Shown: piece after piece, positions 8,530 through 16,926 of the stretch
Position numbering within the stretch: the stretch's first letter is position 1
Layout: each line of letters begins with the position of its first letter
Assembly: GCF_000513935.1 (NCBI RefSeq)
Contig: NZ_AZUY01000019.1
Location: 50,490-114,489 of the forward strand
DNA from: Mesorhizobium sp. WSM3626
Lineage (GTDB): Bacteria; Pseudomonadota; Alphaproteobacteria; Rhizobiales; Rhizobiaceae
Direction of reading: 5' to 3'
Length of the DNA: 64,000 bases
Made by a program: the position numbers and the translations under genes
The notes under the pieces: generated by a model
The model's input: only the letters and a program-made list of their open reading frames with translations
Told to the model about the DNA's origin: nothing
Database searches by the model: none

Positions 8530-8879
8530 AGTCCCGGCACGCGCTGATAGTTGGCGATATCAGCCCGAACTCCGAGCCGGGCGATCGTCTCCTGCGGGTT
8601 GAAGGCTATGCGCTCATGCGCCGCCTTGACGATCGGCACCACTTTGTCGACGGCAGCCTGGCTTTCCCATTCGACGATGGTGACGAGGTTGAACTCGCCC
8701 GGTCCGGAGAATTGCTCGAGCAGGAAGTCCTGGACGAAGCCTTGCTGCAGACGCAGCAACTCATGCGTCATCTTCACCTTTGTGAGGATCTCGTCGCGGG
8801 CATTGGCGGGTACGACGAACTTGTCCACCCTGAACACGCTGCCGCCATTAACGTTTTGATTCGTAAAGCTGATATCCAT
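8526..8879 (-). CDS. ABM-domain (antibiotic biosynthesis monooxygenase-like) protein
   Basis: The 117-residue protein looks like a dimeric alpha/beta-barrel ABM protein (FRVDKFVVPANARDEILTKV, then the central LVTIVEWESQAAVDKV). Relatives include quinone-interacting and small-molecule monooxygenases without cofactors. Its promoter carries a SoxR/MerR-type operator, and ABM proteins are known members of SoxR regulons in other bacteria, so a role in redox-cycling stress is likely. It stands alone, and its 3' end overlaps the end of the SMP-30 remnant by 4 nt. Confidence 0.65.
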   Translation of the reverse strand: MDISFTNQNVNGGSVFRVDKFVVPANARDEILTKVKMTHELLRLQQGFVQDFLLEQFSGPGEFNLVTIVEWESQAAVDKVVPIVKAAHERIAFNPQETIARLGVRADIANYQRVPGL

Positions 8880-8923
8880 TTGATTGCGTCCTCGAGGATG
8901 CTGTTTTTCGGCTCTCGGGCGAC

Positions 8924-8954
8924 GGTCTACAATCTCAACTTAGGTTGAGGTCAA
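8924..8954 (-). promoter_or_regulatory. SoxR/MerR-type promoter and operator of the ABM gene
   Basis: On the minus strand a -35 TTGACC (8954-8949) is followed by a 19-nt spacer centred on CTCAAC-CTAA-GTTGAG and then TAGACC (8929-8924). The 19-nt spacing and the dyad between the -35 and -10 are the hallmark of MerR-family activators. The layout aligns with the E. coli soxS promoter as I remember it. The regulator itself is not in the window. Confidence 0.6.
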
Positions 8955-8969
8955 GTGGCTTTTTGTGAG

Positions 8970-10853
8970 CTACGACATCTCCGACGTGCGCCTGCGCACG
9001 ACGACACCCAGTTCGTCGCTTTCGCGGGCAATGCGCAGCCGCTCCTCGGCTTCGGTCGCCTCGCGCTGGCGGTCCCACATCGAGGCGTAGAGGCCGTGCT
9101 TTCGCATCAGCTCGACATGGGTGCCGCGCTCGGCGATCTGGCCATCCTTGAGCACGATGATCTCGTCGGCTGAAATCACCGTCGACAGGCGGTGGGCGAT
9201 GACGATGGTGGTGCGGCCCTTGCTGACCAGGTCGAGCGCGGCCTGGATCTCCTGCTCGGTGTGGCTGTCGAGCGCCGAAGTGGCTTCGTCGAGCATCAGG
9301 ATCGGCGGCGCCTTCAGGATGGTGCGGGCGATCGCCACACGTTGCTTCTCGCCACCGGAAAGCTTCAGCCCGCGCTCGCCGACCATCGACTTGTAGCCGT
9401 CGGGCAGCTTCTCGATGAACGGTCCGATCTGGGCGAGTTCGGCGGCCTTGCGCACCTCCTCCTCGCCGGCGCTGACACGGCCATAGCGGATGTTATAGGC
9501 GATGGTGTCGTTGAACAGCACCGTGTCCTGCGGCACCATGCCGAGCACCGCGCGCAGGCTGTCCTGCGTCACGTCCTTGATATCCTGGCCGTCGATCAAC
9601 ACCTGGCCACCCTGTACGTCATAGAAGCGGAACAGCAGCCGCGAGATGGTCGACTTGCCCGCGCCCGACGGCCCGACAATGGCAACCGTCTTGCCGGCCG
9701 GCACTTCGAAGGAGACGCCTTTCAGGATCTTGCGGTTCGGATCATAGGAAAAGTGGACGTCGCGGAACTCGACCTTGCCGGCGCTGACGGCCAGCGGCTT
9801 GGCGTTGGGCCTGTCGACGATCTCCTGCGGCACGTCGAGCAGGTCGAACATGTGCTCGATGTCGGTCAACCCTTGCCGGATCTCGCGGTAGATGAAGCCG
9901 ATGAAGTTGAGCGGCACGGACAGCTGCACCAGCATTGCATTGATGAACACGAAATCGCCGACGCTCTGGGTGCCGGCCTGCACCTCCAGCGCCGACATGC
10001 ACATGACGACGACCGTGCCGACGCCGAAGATGAAGCCCTGGCCAAAGTTCAGCCAGCCGAGCGAGGTCCAGGTCTTGGTGGCGGCGATTTCGTAACGCGC
10101 CATCGAGCGGTCGAAGCGCTCGGCCTCCATGCGCTCATTGGTGAAATACTTGACCGTCTCGAAATTGAGCAGCGAGTCGATCGCCTTGGTGTTGGCGTCG
10201 GTGTCGCTGTCGTTCATGTCGCGGCGGATCGAGATGCGCCAGTCGCTCGCCTTGACGGTGAACCAGACGTAGACGCAGACGGTGATCGCCACGACGGCCA
10301 CATATTTCCAGCCATAGGTGAAACCGAATATGCCGGCGGTCAGCGCGAATTCGAGGATCGTCGGCGCCGTGTTCAGCATGATGAAGCGCACGATCGTCTC
10401 AATGCCCTTGGTGCCGCGCTCGATGATGCGCGACAGGCCCCCGGTGCGGCGTTCGAGATGGAAGCGCAACGACAGCTGATGCATGTGCACGAAGGTGCGG
10501 AAGGCAAGCTGGCGCACCGCATGCTGGCCGACACGGGCAAACAGCGCATCGCGCAGTTGGTTGAAGCCGAGTTGGACGAGCCTCAGCACATTATAGGCAA
10601 CGACCAGCATCACCGGGGCAAGCATGAACGACGGCAGCGGCGGGGGTGTTTTGAAGCCGCCCGCCAGCGCATCGGTTGCCCATTTGAAGAAATAGGGACC
10701 GGCGACCAGCGTCACCTTGGCCACGACCAGCAGCAGCGTCGCCCAGGTCACCCGTGCTCTGAGGTCGGCGCGGTCGGCCGGCCACATATAGGGCCAGAGG
10801 TTGCGCAACGTCGCGAGTGTCGAGGTGTCGGCGGAGACGGTTTTTTCGGCCAC
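8970..10853 (-). CDS. ABC exporter, Atm1/HMT1 type (permease-ATPase half transporter)
   Basis: The protein has about 627 residues. Six membrane segments fill residues 30-320. The nucleotide-binding domain carries Walker A (GPSGAGKST), signature LSGGEKQ, Walker B (ILMLDEATSALD) and switch His (IAHRLST). The sequence is closest to the mitochondrial-Atm1/AtmA group, which exports glutathione conjugates or metal-thiol species. The start is taken as GTG at 10853 because AAAAGG lies 8 nt upstream and a longer frame would run through the upstream regulator gene. It follows the Cys-rich ArsR regulator after 25 nt and is probably under its control, which suggests metal or thiol stress. Confidence 0.85.
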   Translation of the reverse strand: MAEKTVSADTSTLATLRNLWPYMWPADRADLRARVTWATLLLVVAKVTLVAGPYFFKWATDALAGGFKTPPPLPSFMLAPVMLVVAYNVLRLVQLGFNQLRDALFARVGQHAVRQLAFRTFVHMHQLSLRFHLERRTGGLSRIIERGTKGIETIVRFIMLNTAPTILEFALTAGIFGFTYGWKYVAVVAITVCVYVWFTVKASDWRISIRRDMNDSDTDANTKAIDSLLNFETVKYFTNERMEAERFDRSMARYEIAATKTWTSLGWLNFGQGFIFGVGTVVVMCMSALEVQAGTQSVGDFVFINAMLVQLSVPLNFIGFIYREIRQGLTDIEHMFDLLDVPQEIVDRPNAKPLAVSAGKVEFRDVHFSYDPNRKILKGVSFEVPAGKTVAIVGPSGAGKSTISRLLFRFYDVQGGQVLIDGQDIKDVTQDSLRAVLGMVPQDTVLFNDTIAYNIRYGRVSAGEEEVRKAAELAQIGPFIEKLPDGYKSMVGERGLKLSGGEKQRVAIARTILKAPPILMLDEATSALDSHTEQEIQAALDLVSKGRTTIVIAHRLSTVISADEIIVLKDGQIAERGTHVELMRKHGLYASMWDRQREATEAEERLRIARESDELGVVVRRRTSEMS

Positions 10854-10878
10854 TTTTCTTGCCTTTTGGGTGAGAGGG

Positions 10879-11226
10879 TCAGCGGCCGGAGCAGCAGGAA
10901 TTGATGAGCGCGCCGAGCGATTCCGATACATCGGCAAGTGCCGCGCGATCGACAGCATAGCGCGATCGCTGACGGTCGGGCTCGAACCGGACCAGGCCGG
11001 CCTCGACCAATATTTTCAAATGCTGTGAGATGGTCGACTGCGCCAGATCGAAATGATCGACGACCTCACGGCAGCAGCAGGAATTGCTGGCGGACAGATG
11101 CTTCAGTATCTCGATCCGGGCCGGATGCGAAAGCGCTGCGAACCGGGCCGCGACAGCGCGACTGTCCGGCATGCGGCCGGACGGTGCCGAGACGGCGTGG
11201 TCTGGTATGGGGAAGCACTCTGTCAT
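10879..11226 (-). CDS. ArsR-family regulator with cysteine clusters
   Basis: The 115-residue winged helix-turn-helix protein has ALSHPARIEILKHL and then LAQSTISQHLKILVEAGLV as recognition helix and wing. A cysteine triplet (SNSCCCREVV) lies in the segment where ArsR/SmtB proteins place metal-binding cysteines, and another pair (NSCCSGR) ends the protein. This suggests metal, metalloid or thiol sensing. It is first gene of an operon with the Atm1-type exporter. A 15-bp inverted repeat covers its start codon, fitting autorepression. An alternative start is ATG at 11172, which would leave the operator outside the coding region. Confidence 0.85.
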   Translation of the reverse strand: MTECFPIPDHAVSAPSGRMPDSRAVAARFAALSHPARIEILKHLSASNSCCCREVVDHFDLAQSTISQHLKILVEAGLVRFEPDRQRSRYAVDRAALADVSESLGALINSCCSGR

Positions 11227-11258
11227 CGTTCATCGGCGATAGACGATGACCGATGACA
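11221..11258. promoter_or_regulatory. ArsR operator
   Basis: TGTCATCGTTCATCG (11221-11235) and CGATGACCGATGACA (11244-11258) are complementary at 14 of 15 positions around an 8-nt spacer. Each arm is itself two CATCG half-sites. It overlaps the first possible start codon of the ArsR gene and is placed to block the ArsR-exporter promoter. Confidence 0.65.
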
Positions 11259-11303
11259 GGGCAAGCTAGGCCGATGGGTAGATCGCCGGAATTGCCGGTC
11301 TCC

Positions 11304-12779
11304 CTACTCCGTCTTCGTCGCGGTGGTCGCCTGTTCACCCATCGCCTTGAAGTCGGCGGCTTCGCCTTCCTTCGACTTTTCCGGGACTTTGAACACCTGC
11401 CCCGGCCAGATGCGGTTCGGATTCCTAATCTGGTCCTGGTTGGCGAGGTATATGGTGGAGTAGCGCGTGCCGTGACCATAGATCCGCCGTGAAATCCGCC
11501 ACAGTGTATCGTTGCGACGGATGATGACCGCGCCATCGGCATGTTCGAGCTTGGGCGACACGATTTCGGGCACGTCGCTTGGCGGCGTGGCTGCCGCGAC
11601 GACGGCCGGAGCCTCGGTGGCCGGTGCGGTCTCCGCTGGAGCAGCGGCGGCAACAGCAGGCGCCGGAGCGGCTGGTGCTTCCGCAGCAGGTGCAGCGGGC
11701 TTGGTCGCGGCGGGGGCAACAGCGGCGACCGCCTCGCCCGGCTCGCGCTCGAAGGGCACGGCGGCGCGAGCCACCACCTTCACGCCATCGGCATCGAGGC
11801 CATCCACATGAATGGTATAATTGCCGACCGGAATGTCGCGCGTCGCCTCGACCAGGAAATGGCCGTCCGACGAGGTCTGTGCGTCGCCGAGCAGAATGTC
11901 GTTGGCGTAGGCGCGCACCTTGCGGCCCGGATCGGCGAGACCGGCGACAAAGATCTTGTTGCCTTCGATCTCGACCGCCTCGACGACGATCTTGGGTTCG
12001 GCCACAGCCGCCGCGGGCGCGGCCGGCGCCGCCGGATCGGGTTTTGCTTCAACCACGGCTGGCGCGGTCGCCGCCGGCGCGGCGGTCGCTGGAGCGACCG
12101 TCGCGGGCGCTTCAGCAGCCGGAGCGGCGGCCTGGTCGCCGGTTGCCGGCGCAGGCTTTGTCTCGGGCGCCGGGACCGTCAGCAGTTCGGCCGGCTTGCC
12201 CGGTTCCTCGACCATGGCCAGCACCTGACCAGCCGCATTCGCGGGTACCGAGACCACAGCGGTCTGCCCCGAGGCGGTCACCACCGTGCCGACCGTCGAA
12301 CGCAAGGCGATTGTATAATCGCCGGGCTTCAGCGGATCATCGAGCACGATGACAAAGGCACCATTGGGACCAGCCACCGTCGAGCCGATCACCATCGTGC
12401 CGTTGAGGATCTCGACCTTCGAGTTGGGCGCCGCGTTGCCGGCAATGACAATCGAGCCGTTGCCCTCGACGCGAACGACGTCGAACGTCGGGGCGATCGG
12501 ACCCGCCGTCGCGGGCGTCGCAGGCGCCGCCGCATCGGTTGCGGGCGCTGCCGGGGCTGTCGCCTGGGGTGCTGTGGCCGGAGCGGCCGGCACCGCCGGA
12601 GCCGGCAGGCGCCCTTCCGTGGCCGGCTTCGGCGTCGCGGGCGGCGTCAAGGCCGCGACTTCCGCCGGCGGCGTTGGATGAAGATACGGGTCGAGCGCGC
12701 CCGATACATAGGCGGTTCCCGCGGCCGCGACGGTCCCACCCGCCGCGAACAGGAACGCCTTCAATGGATTGATTGCCAT
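11304..12779 (-). CDS. LysM domain protein with Ig-like repeats and Ala/Pro-rich linkers
   Basis: The protein has 491 residues. A short N-terminal membrane segment (residues 8-30) is followed by Ala/Pro-rich linkers. Between them are two bacterial Ig-like units (VEGNGSIVIAGNAAPNSKVEIL... and VEGNKIFVAGLADPGRKVRAY...). A C-terminal LysM domain (NDTLWRISRRIYGHGTRYSTIY...RIWPGQVFKVP, about 415-465) binds peptidoglycan. The architecture suggests an anchored periplasmic wall-binding protein conserved in Rhizobiales; no catalytic domain is seen. It is transcribed alone. Confidence 0.8.
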   Translation of the reverse strand: MAINPLKAFLFAAGGTVAAAGTAYVSGALDPYLHPTPPAEVAALTPPATPKPATEGRLPAPAVPAAPATAPQATAPAAPATDAAAPATPATAGPIAPTFDVVRVEGNGSIVIAGNAAPNSKVEILNGTMVIGSTVAGPNGAFVIVLDDPLKPGDYTIALRSTVGTVVTASGQTAVVSVPANAAGQVLAMVEEPGKPAELLTVPAPETKPAPATGDQAAAPAAEAPATVAPATAAPAATAPAVVEAKPDPAAPAAPAAAVAEPKIVVEAVEIEGNKIFVAGLADPGRKVRAYANDILLGDAQTSSDGHFLVEATRDIPVGNYTIHVDGLDADGVKVVARAAVPFEREPGEAVAAVAPAATKPAAPAAEAPAAPAPAVAAAAPAETAPATEAPAVVAAATPPSDVPEIVSPKLEHADGAVIIRRNDTLWRISRRIYGHGTRYSTIYLANQDQIRNPNRIWPGQVFKVPEKSKEGEAADFKAMGEQATTATKTE

Positions 12780-12905
12780 ATTTCCCTACCCCTTAGCCAC
12801 CTAACGCCGGTCTAGCGTGTTTTGCCATGACCGACAAGAAAAAGCCCGGCCTTCTCAGCCCTTGGGGCTTGACCGCGCTTTCAGACCCAATCACCAATCA
12901 TCGGC

Positions 12906-13517
12906 ATGAACACGATTCGATCCGTCTGCGTCTATTGCGGCTCGTCTCCGGGCCGCGATGAAATTTATGCCAAGGCCGGTCACCTGCTTGGACGCTCAAT
13001 TGCCAAGGCAGGACTGCGGCTGGTCTATGGCGGCGGCACCAAAGGCATCATGGGCGCCGTCGCCGAAGGCGCACTCAAGGCCGGCGGCAAGGTGACGGGC
13101 ATCATTCCGCGCTTCCTCATCAACAAGGAAGCAACCGAAACCGCGCTTGACCGGCTCGACGAGTTGTTGATCACCGACAACATGCACGAGCGCAAACATA
13201 AGATGTTCGAGAAATCCGACGCCTTTGTGGCGCTGCCTGGCGGCATCGGCACAGTCGAGGAGATCGTCGAGATCATGACCTGGGCGCAACTTGGCCATCA
13301 CCGCAAGCCGATCGTCTTCGGCAATGTGAACGGATTCTGGAATCCGATGACGGCGTTGCTTGACCACATGGCGGCGGAAGGCTTCATTCATACCGCGCAA
13401 CGTGTGAAGCCGCTGGTCGTCAACGATCCCGAGGCTATCGTCGCCGCCATCATGGTGGCCGGGTCCTCGGTCGATGCACCGACGGAGGGCGTCCAGTCGG
13501 TGATCGACAAGATGTAG
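12906..13517 (+). CDS. LOG-family (TIGR00730) nucleoside-monophosphate phosphoribohydrolase-like protein
   Basis: The 203-residue Rossmann-like protein carries the family signature PGGIGTVEE (PGGxGTxxE) near residue 115, together with VYCGSSPG and [14 protein letters not shown] at the N-terminus. Relatives hydrolyse cytokinin riboside monophosphates or AMP to release the free base. In a plant-associated bacterium this could produce active cytokinin or recycle nucleotides. The end overlaps the extended tail of the convergent LysR gene. Confidence 0.85.
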   Translation: MNTIRSVCVYCGSSPGRDEIYAKAGHLLGRSIAKAGLRLVYGGGTKGIMGAVAEGALKAGGKVTGIIPRFLINKEATETALDRLDELLITDNMHERKHKMFEKSDAFVALPGGIGTVEEIVEIMTWAQLGHHRKPIVFGNVNGFWNPMTALLDHMAAEGFIHTAQRVKPLVVNDPEAIVAAIMVAGSSVDAPTEGVQSVIDKM

Positions 13518-14490
13518 AGTCACGGGAGTGGGGCAGTAGGTTTGCAGTCTCCGAGTGTACACTTTCCCCTACTCCCCTACTCCCCTCCCTCCGGGCAGCC
13601 TCCCGCAGGTCAGTGATCACCACGCGCCGGTCCTGCCGCCGCCAGGCGAGGTGGATGGACACCGTGCGCCCGAACCATGGCATGTCGCGGAACAGGATCG
13701 AGGGCGGCGCGGCGGTGCGCAGGCTTGCCTGCACGGTGGCGAGACCGAGGCCGGCGCTGACAAGCCCGAGTGAGGTCAGCGGGTCCGCCGTCTCGTAAGC
13801 GATGTCGGGCGTAAAGCCAGCCTCTGCGCAAGCGGCCAGGAACTGGCCACGATTGGTGTCGTCGGGCTGGCGCACCACGGTGATCCAGACGCGGCCGTCG
13901 AGATGATGCGGCTGGATATCAGCCACATCGGCGAGCGGATCGTCTTCGGGAATGGCCAGCACCAGCGGCTCGTGGCGCAATGGCGTGCTGGCGATGTCAG
14001 GGTCCTCGGCCGCCGCGGGGGCATACACCAAACCAAGATCCAGCAACCGCTGCCGAAGCCCCTCCATCTGCGCCGCCGAGCGCATGCTTCTCAACTGCAG
14101 ATGAAAATCCGGCCGGTCGCGGCGGAACTGGCGCAGCATGCCGGCGACAAGCCCGGCATGGACCGCCCCCTCGACATAGCCGATGGCAAGACGCCCAATG
14201 GAACCGCTGGCCAGATTGCGGCCAAGTTCCTCCAGCCGGCGCGCATTCGACAGCAAGGCACGGGCTTCGGTCAGGAAGGCGCGGCCCTCGGCATTGAGAT
14301 GAACGCGCTGCTTTGCCCGCTCGAACAGGGGGACACCAAGCTGTCGCTCCAGCTGCATGATCTGCCGGCTGAGCGGCGATTGCGAGATATGCAGCAGTTC
14401 GGCGGCTCGACCGACATTGCCGGTTTCGGCGACGGCGACGAAATATCTGATCTGGCGAAGGTCGAACACCTTTAGCTCCTCGAAACCCAA
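13450..14490 (-). CDS. LysR-family regulator with anomalous C-terminal extension
   Basis: The first 300 residues are a standard LysR regulator ([38 protein letters not shown], then an effector domain). The last 45 or so residues (from EGSRGVGES on) have no family character and run 68 bp into the convergent LOG gene. The change happens in a G-run tract (minus strand of 13566-13589). A TAG stop lies just one frame away there, so the tail probably arose by a small indel. It is divergent from the YciI-like gene at 14589. Confidence 0.85.
   Translation of the reverse strand: MGFEELKVFDLRQIRYFVAVAETGNVGRAAELLHISQSPLSRQIMQLERQLGVPLFERAKQRVHLNAEGRAFLTEARALLSNARRLEELGRNLASGSIGRLAIGYVEGAVHAGLVAGMLRQFRRDRPDFHLQLRSMRSAAQMEGLRQRLLDLGLVYAPAAAEDPDIASTPLRHEPLVLAIPEDDPLADVADIQPHHLDGRVWITVVRQPDDTNRGQFLAACAEAGFTPDIAYETADPLTSLGLVSAGLGLATVQASLRTAAPPSILFRDMPWFGRTVSIHLAWRRQDRRVVITDLREAARREGSRGVGESVHSETANLLPHSRDSTSCRSPTGRPPSVHRPRTRPP
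13566..13589 (-). repeat. G-run tract with G-quadruplex pattern
   Basis: The minus strand reads GGG-A-GGGG-AGTA-GGGG-AGTA-GGGG, which is four G-runs with loops of one to four bases and fits the usual G4 pattern. It also contains an 8-nt tandem repeat (GGGGAGTA twice). It lies at the 3' end of the LysR coding region and is prone to slippage. Confidence 0.6.
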
Positions 14491-14508
14491 GTCCTCTCAG
14501 GTCTTAAC

Positions 14509-14519
14509 ATTAGCCTAAT
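14509..14519. promoter_or_regulatory. Possible LysR binding palindrome
   Basis: ATTAG-C-CTAAT is a perfect palindrome in the 98-bp region between the divergent LysR (start 14490) and YciI-like (start 14589) genes. Its position fits the recognition half of a LysR site. Confidence 0.45.
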
Positions 14520-14588
14520 CAGTCTTGGACAGTCTGACCATCCGGCGCGATATTTCCTGTCATCAACCGCTGACAACAGGAGACCGAA

Positions 14589-14879
14589 ATGCAGTTCCTT
14601 GCCCTTCTCACCCGCAACACGGAAAAGTTCGCCGACGCCGACTTCGCACCCCTTCTGCCTGGCGAGGCAGAGCAGCGCCGCACCCTCTATGCCGAAGGCG
14701 CGGTGCGCCAGATCTGGAATCGCGGTGACATTCCCGGCAGCGGCATGATGTTCGAAGCCGGCAGCGATGCCGATGTGCGCGGCCATCTCGCCACCTTGCC
14801 GCTGGTCAAGGCCGGCATGATGGACATTGCCGCGATCGTGCCGCTCAACCCCTATCCGGGGTTTGGGCCGAAACGCTGA
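14589..14879 (+). CDS. YciI/muconolactone-isomerase-like small protein
   Basis: The 96-residue single-domain protein has a dimeric alpha/beta-barrel pattern (MQFLALLTRNTEKF, GAVRQIWNRGDIPGSGMMFEA, PLVKAGMMDIAAIVPLNPYPGF). This group includes muconolactone isomerase and YciI-like proteins. ACAGGAG before the ATG is a good ribosome-binding site. It is divergent from a LysR gene that probably controls it. The chemistry is unknown. Confidence 0.65.
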   Translation: MQFLALLTRNTEKFADADFAPLLPGEAEQRRTLYAEGAVRQIWNRGDIPGSGMMFEAGSDADVRGHLATLPLVKAGMMDIAAIVPLNPYPGFGPKR

Positions 14880-14928
14880 GGCTGACGGCCGCGACAACCG
14901 AGGCCGCCGGCCAGGCACGAGGCGACAA

Positions 14929-15037
14929 AGCGCCTTGCATGTCGTCAAGCCACGCGGCACGCTGGTGCTGCCGCTTGCCGAGGTCAGACGAGCCTTCGCG
15001 CTGGCGGCGATAAATCGCAATCGATGAAGGTGCAAAA
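14929..15037 (+). pseudogene. Remnant of a zinc-type medium-chain dehydrogenase (idonate 5-dehydrogenase-like)
   Basis: Frame 1 reads ALHVVKPRGTLVL and, directly joined, PLAEVRRAFALAAINRNR. The next frame continues SMKVQ. In the L-idonate/L-threonine dehydrogenase-like family, 'VRPRGT(I/L)V' lies in the Rossmann domain, while 'YPLADAxxAFxxAxDRxxSMKVQ' ends the protein. About 60 residues between them are missing, and a frameshift is present. The SDR that follows is of the gluconate 5-dehydrogenase type, the usual idnD partner. This is an inference from remembered family sequence. Confidence 0.6.
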
Positions 15038-15820
15038 TTGCATTCGACTGACTATCTCGGCCGCCTGTTCGGCCTCGAGGGCAAGCATGCCTTCATCACC
15101 GGCGCCAGCCGCGGCCTGGGCCTGGCCTTCGCCGAGGCGCTTGCGAGCGCGGGCGCTCGCGTCACGATCGGCGGCCGCAAGGCCGACGATTTGAAAACGG
15201 CCGCAGACAGGCTGCGCGCCGCGGGCCATTCGATCGCCGAAGCGGTGATCGACGTGACCGACACCCAGTCGGTCGACCAGGCGATCGCAGCGGCGGAAAC
15301 CGGCACCGCACCGATCGACATCCTGGTCAACAATGCCGGCATCCAGCGACGGGCGCCGCTGGAGACCTTTAGCGACGCCGACTGGGACGCGCTGATGGCC
15401 ACCAACCTGGACGGCGTGTTCAAGGTGAGCCGGGCCGTCGTAAAGGGCATGATCGCCCGCCAAAGGGGGGCGATCATCAATGTCTCCTCGGTGCAGAGCG
15501 TGCTCGCGCGCCCCTCGATCGCGCCTTACGCGGCGAGCAAAGGCGCCATCACCATGCTGACCAAGTCGATGGCCGGCGAATGGGGCCAGCACGGCGTGCG
15601 CGTCAACGCCATCGCGCCGGGCTATTTCATGACCGAGCTCAACTCCGCGCTGGTCGCTGACGAGACATTCTCCGCCTGGCTGACCGGCCGCACACCGATG
15701 CGGCGCTGGGGCGAAGTGAGGGAACTCGCGGGGGCCGCCGTATTCCTGGCGTCCGACGCCGCCAGTTTCGTGAGCGGACAGACGCTGCTGGTGGATGGCG
15801 GGATCACCAGCGTCCTGTAG
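15038..15820 (+). CDS. SDR oxidoreductase, gluconate 5-dehydrogenase-like
   Basis: This classical short-chain dehydrogenase has 260 residues. It shows the cofactor motif TGASRGLG, the NNAG motif, Ser in INVSSVQS, the catalytic YAASK, and a C-terminal SGQTLLVDGG. It resembles gluconate 5-dehydrogenase/KduD enzymes, which interconvert 5-keto-gluconate and gluconate or similar sugar acids. The start is TTG at 15038 with GAAGG 7 nt upstream. The broken dehydrogenase immediately before it suggests that a two-gene sugar-acid pathway has been partly lost. Confidence 0.8.
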   Translation: MHSTDYLGRLFGLEGKHAFITGASRGLGLAFAEALASAGARVTIGGRKADDLKTAADRLRAAGHSIAEAVIDVTDTQSVDQAIAAAETGTAPIDILVNNAGIQRRAPLETFSDADWDALMATNLDGVFKVSRAVVKGMIARQRGAIINVSSVQSVLARPSIAPYAASKGAITMLTKSMAGEWGQHGVRVNAIAPGYFMTELNSALVADETFSAWLTGRTPMRRWGEVRELAGAAVFLASDAASFVSGQTLLVDGGITSVL

Positions 15821-15927
15821 GCGGCACGCCGTCACGAAACAGTCACACTAAATCGGGCATGCCATGCTAGAAATGGCGCTTGGCCGCCCCCGCGACCCCG
15901 ACCGCATCAGAGACCGGCGAAGCCGCC

Positions 15928-16926
15928 ATGAACATCGCCCTCCCCTCCGAAGGCACTGACCTGTCGCCTTACCTGCCCGATGAGCACGGGCTGTTCTTCA
16001 TCTACCACTTTACCACCGAGGGCGCGCGTACCCGGGATGCCGCAGCCGCACACTGGACATGGCGCAGCTACCAGCTTTCCGACATGCGCGCCCGTCACGA
16101 GATCGGCGCCGATCAGGCGTTGCCGGCGCCGGTGCGCGAAGCCTTCCTGAGCGCCAGCCATGGCTGTCACATCGATCTCGAGGATGACTGGCTTTATGGC
16201 GATCTGCCGGACCTGCGCCATGACTATTCGGCGGAAGCCGGCGGGCTTGGTCATTTCCGCTTTGCCTTGAATGACACGATGCTGGTCGGCGCCCGCAAAC
16301 AACCGCTGCAATCGGTCGACAACATCCGCAAGGCGATCGAGAACGGATCGCGCAAATTCCGCTCTCCGGCCGAGCTGATCGAGGCTGTCGTCGGCCAGTC
16401 GTTCGACGGAATGGCCGCCGAACTCGCGACACTCAGCGACAGTCTCGACGGCATCGAGGACCGTATCGTCTGCGACGCATGGCACAATGAGCGGCAAGCG
16501 CTGGTCGATGCACGCCGGCACCTGGTGGTCATCCATCGGCAGATGGCGACGCTGACAAATCTGTTTCGCCATCTCGACCATTCGCACCGCAACGACCTGC
16601 CGGATTCGATCAACGACATGGCCGCGCGGCTGTCGCATCGCGCCCAGACGTTGCACTATGACGGCGAGCAGTTGCAGGCGCGCACGCGGCTGCTGCAGGA
16701 CGAGCTGATGGCCAAGCTGACGACGCAGTCGAACCGGCTGCTCTATGTGCTGTCGGTGATGACGGCGGTGCTGTTGCCGATGACCATCATCTCGGGCCTG
16801 TTCGGCATGAATGTCGGCGGCTTGCCGCTGGTCAACACCCCATTGGGCTTCTGGGTGGTCACGGCCGTATCGCTGCTGATCGCGGGCGTGACCTATCTTT
16901 TCGTCAGGCGGCTCGGACAGATGTAG
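15928..16926 (+). CDS. CorA/ZntB-family divalent metal transporter
   Basis: The protein has 332 residues. A cytoplasmic N-terminal domain with long helices (about 140-270) is followed by two C-terminal membrane segments. The first ends in the GMN motif (SGLFGMNVGGLP) that forms the channel mouth in this pentameric family. The domain proportions and the ZntB-like N-terminus favour a zinc-linked role, but Mg/Co transport is possible. ATG at 15928 is preferred over an in-frame TTG at 15880. The last 23 bp overlap the convergent rarD-like gene. Confidence 0.85.
   Translation: MNIALPSEGTDLSPYLPDEHGLFFIYHFTTEGARTRDAAAAHWTWRSYQLSDMRARHEIGADQALPAPVREAFLSASHGCHIDLEDDWLYGDLPDLRHDYSAEAGGLGHFRFALNDTMLVGARKQPLQSVDNIRKAIENGSRKFRSPAELIEAVVGQSFDGMAAELATLSDSLDGIEDRIVCDAWHNERQALVDARRHLVVIHRQMATLTNLFRHLDHSHRNDLPDSINDMAARLSHRAQTLHYDGEQLQARTRLLQDELMAKLTTQSNRLLYVLSVMTAVLLPMTIISGLFGMNVGGLPLVNTPLGFWVVTAVSLLIAGVTYLFVRRLGQM

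Noticed and set aside
10854..10958. N-terminal extension of the ABC exporter
   Set aside because: It runs through the end of the ArsR gene; GTG at 10853 has a good ribosome-binding site and gives the family length.
11541..12815. Long frames on the + strand opposite the LysM gene
   Set aside because: These are shadows of the Ala/Pro-rich coding strand; the translations are Arg/Gly low complexity.
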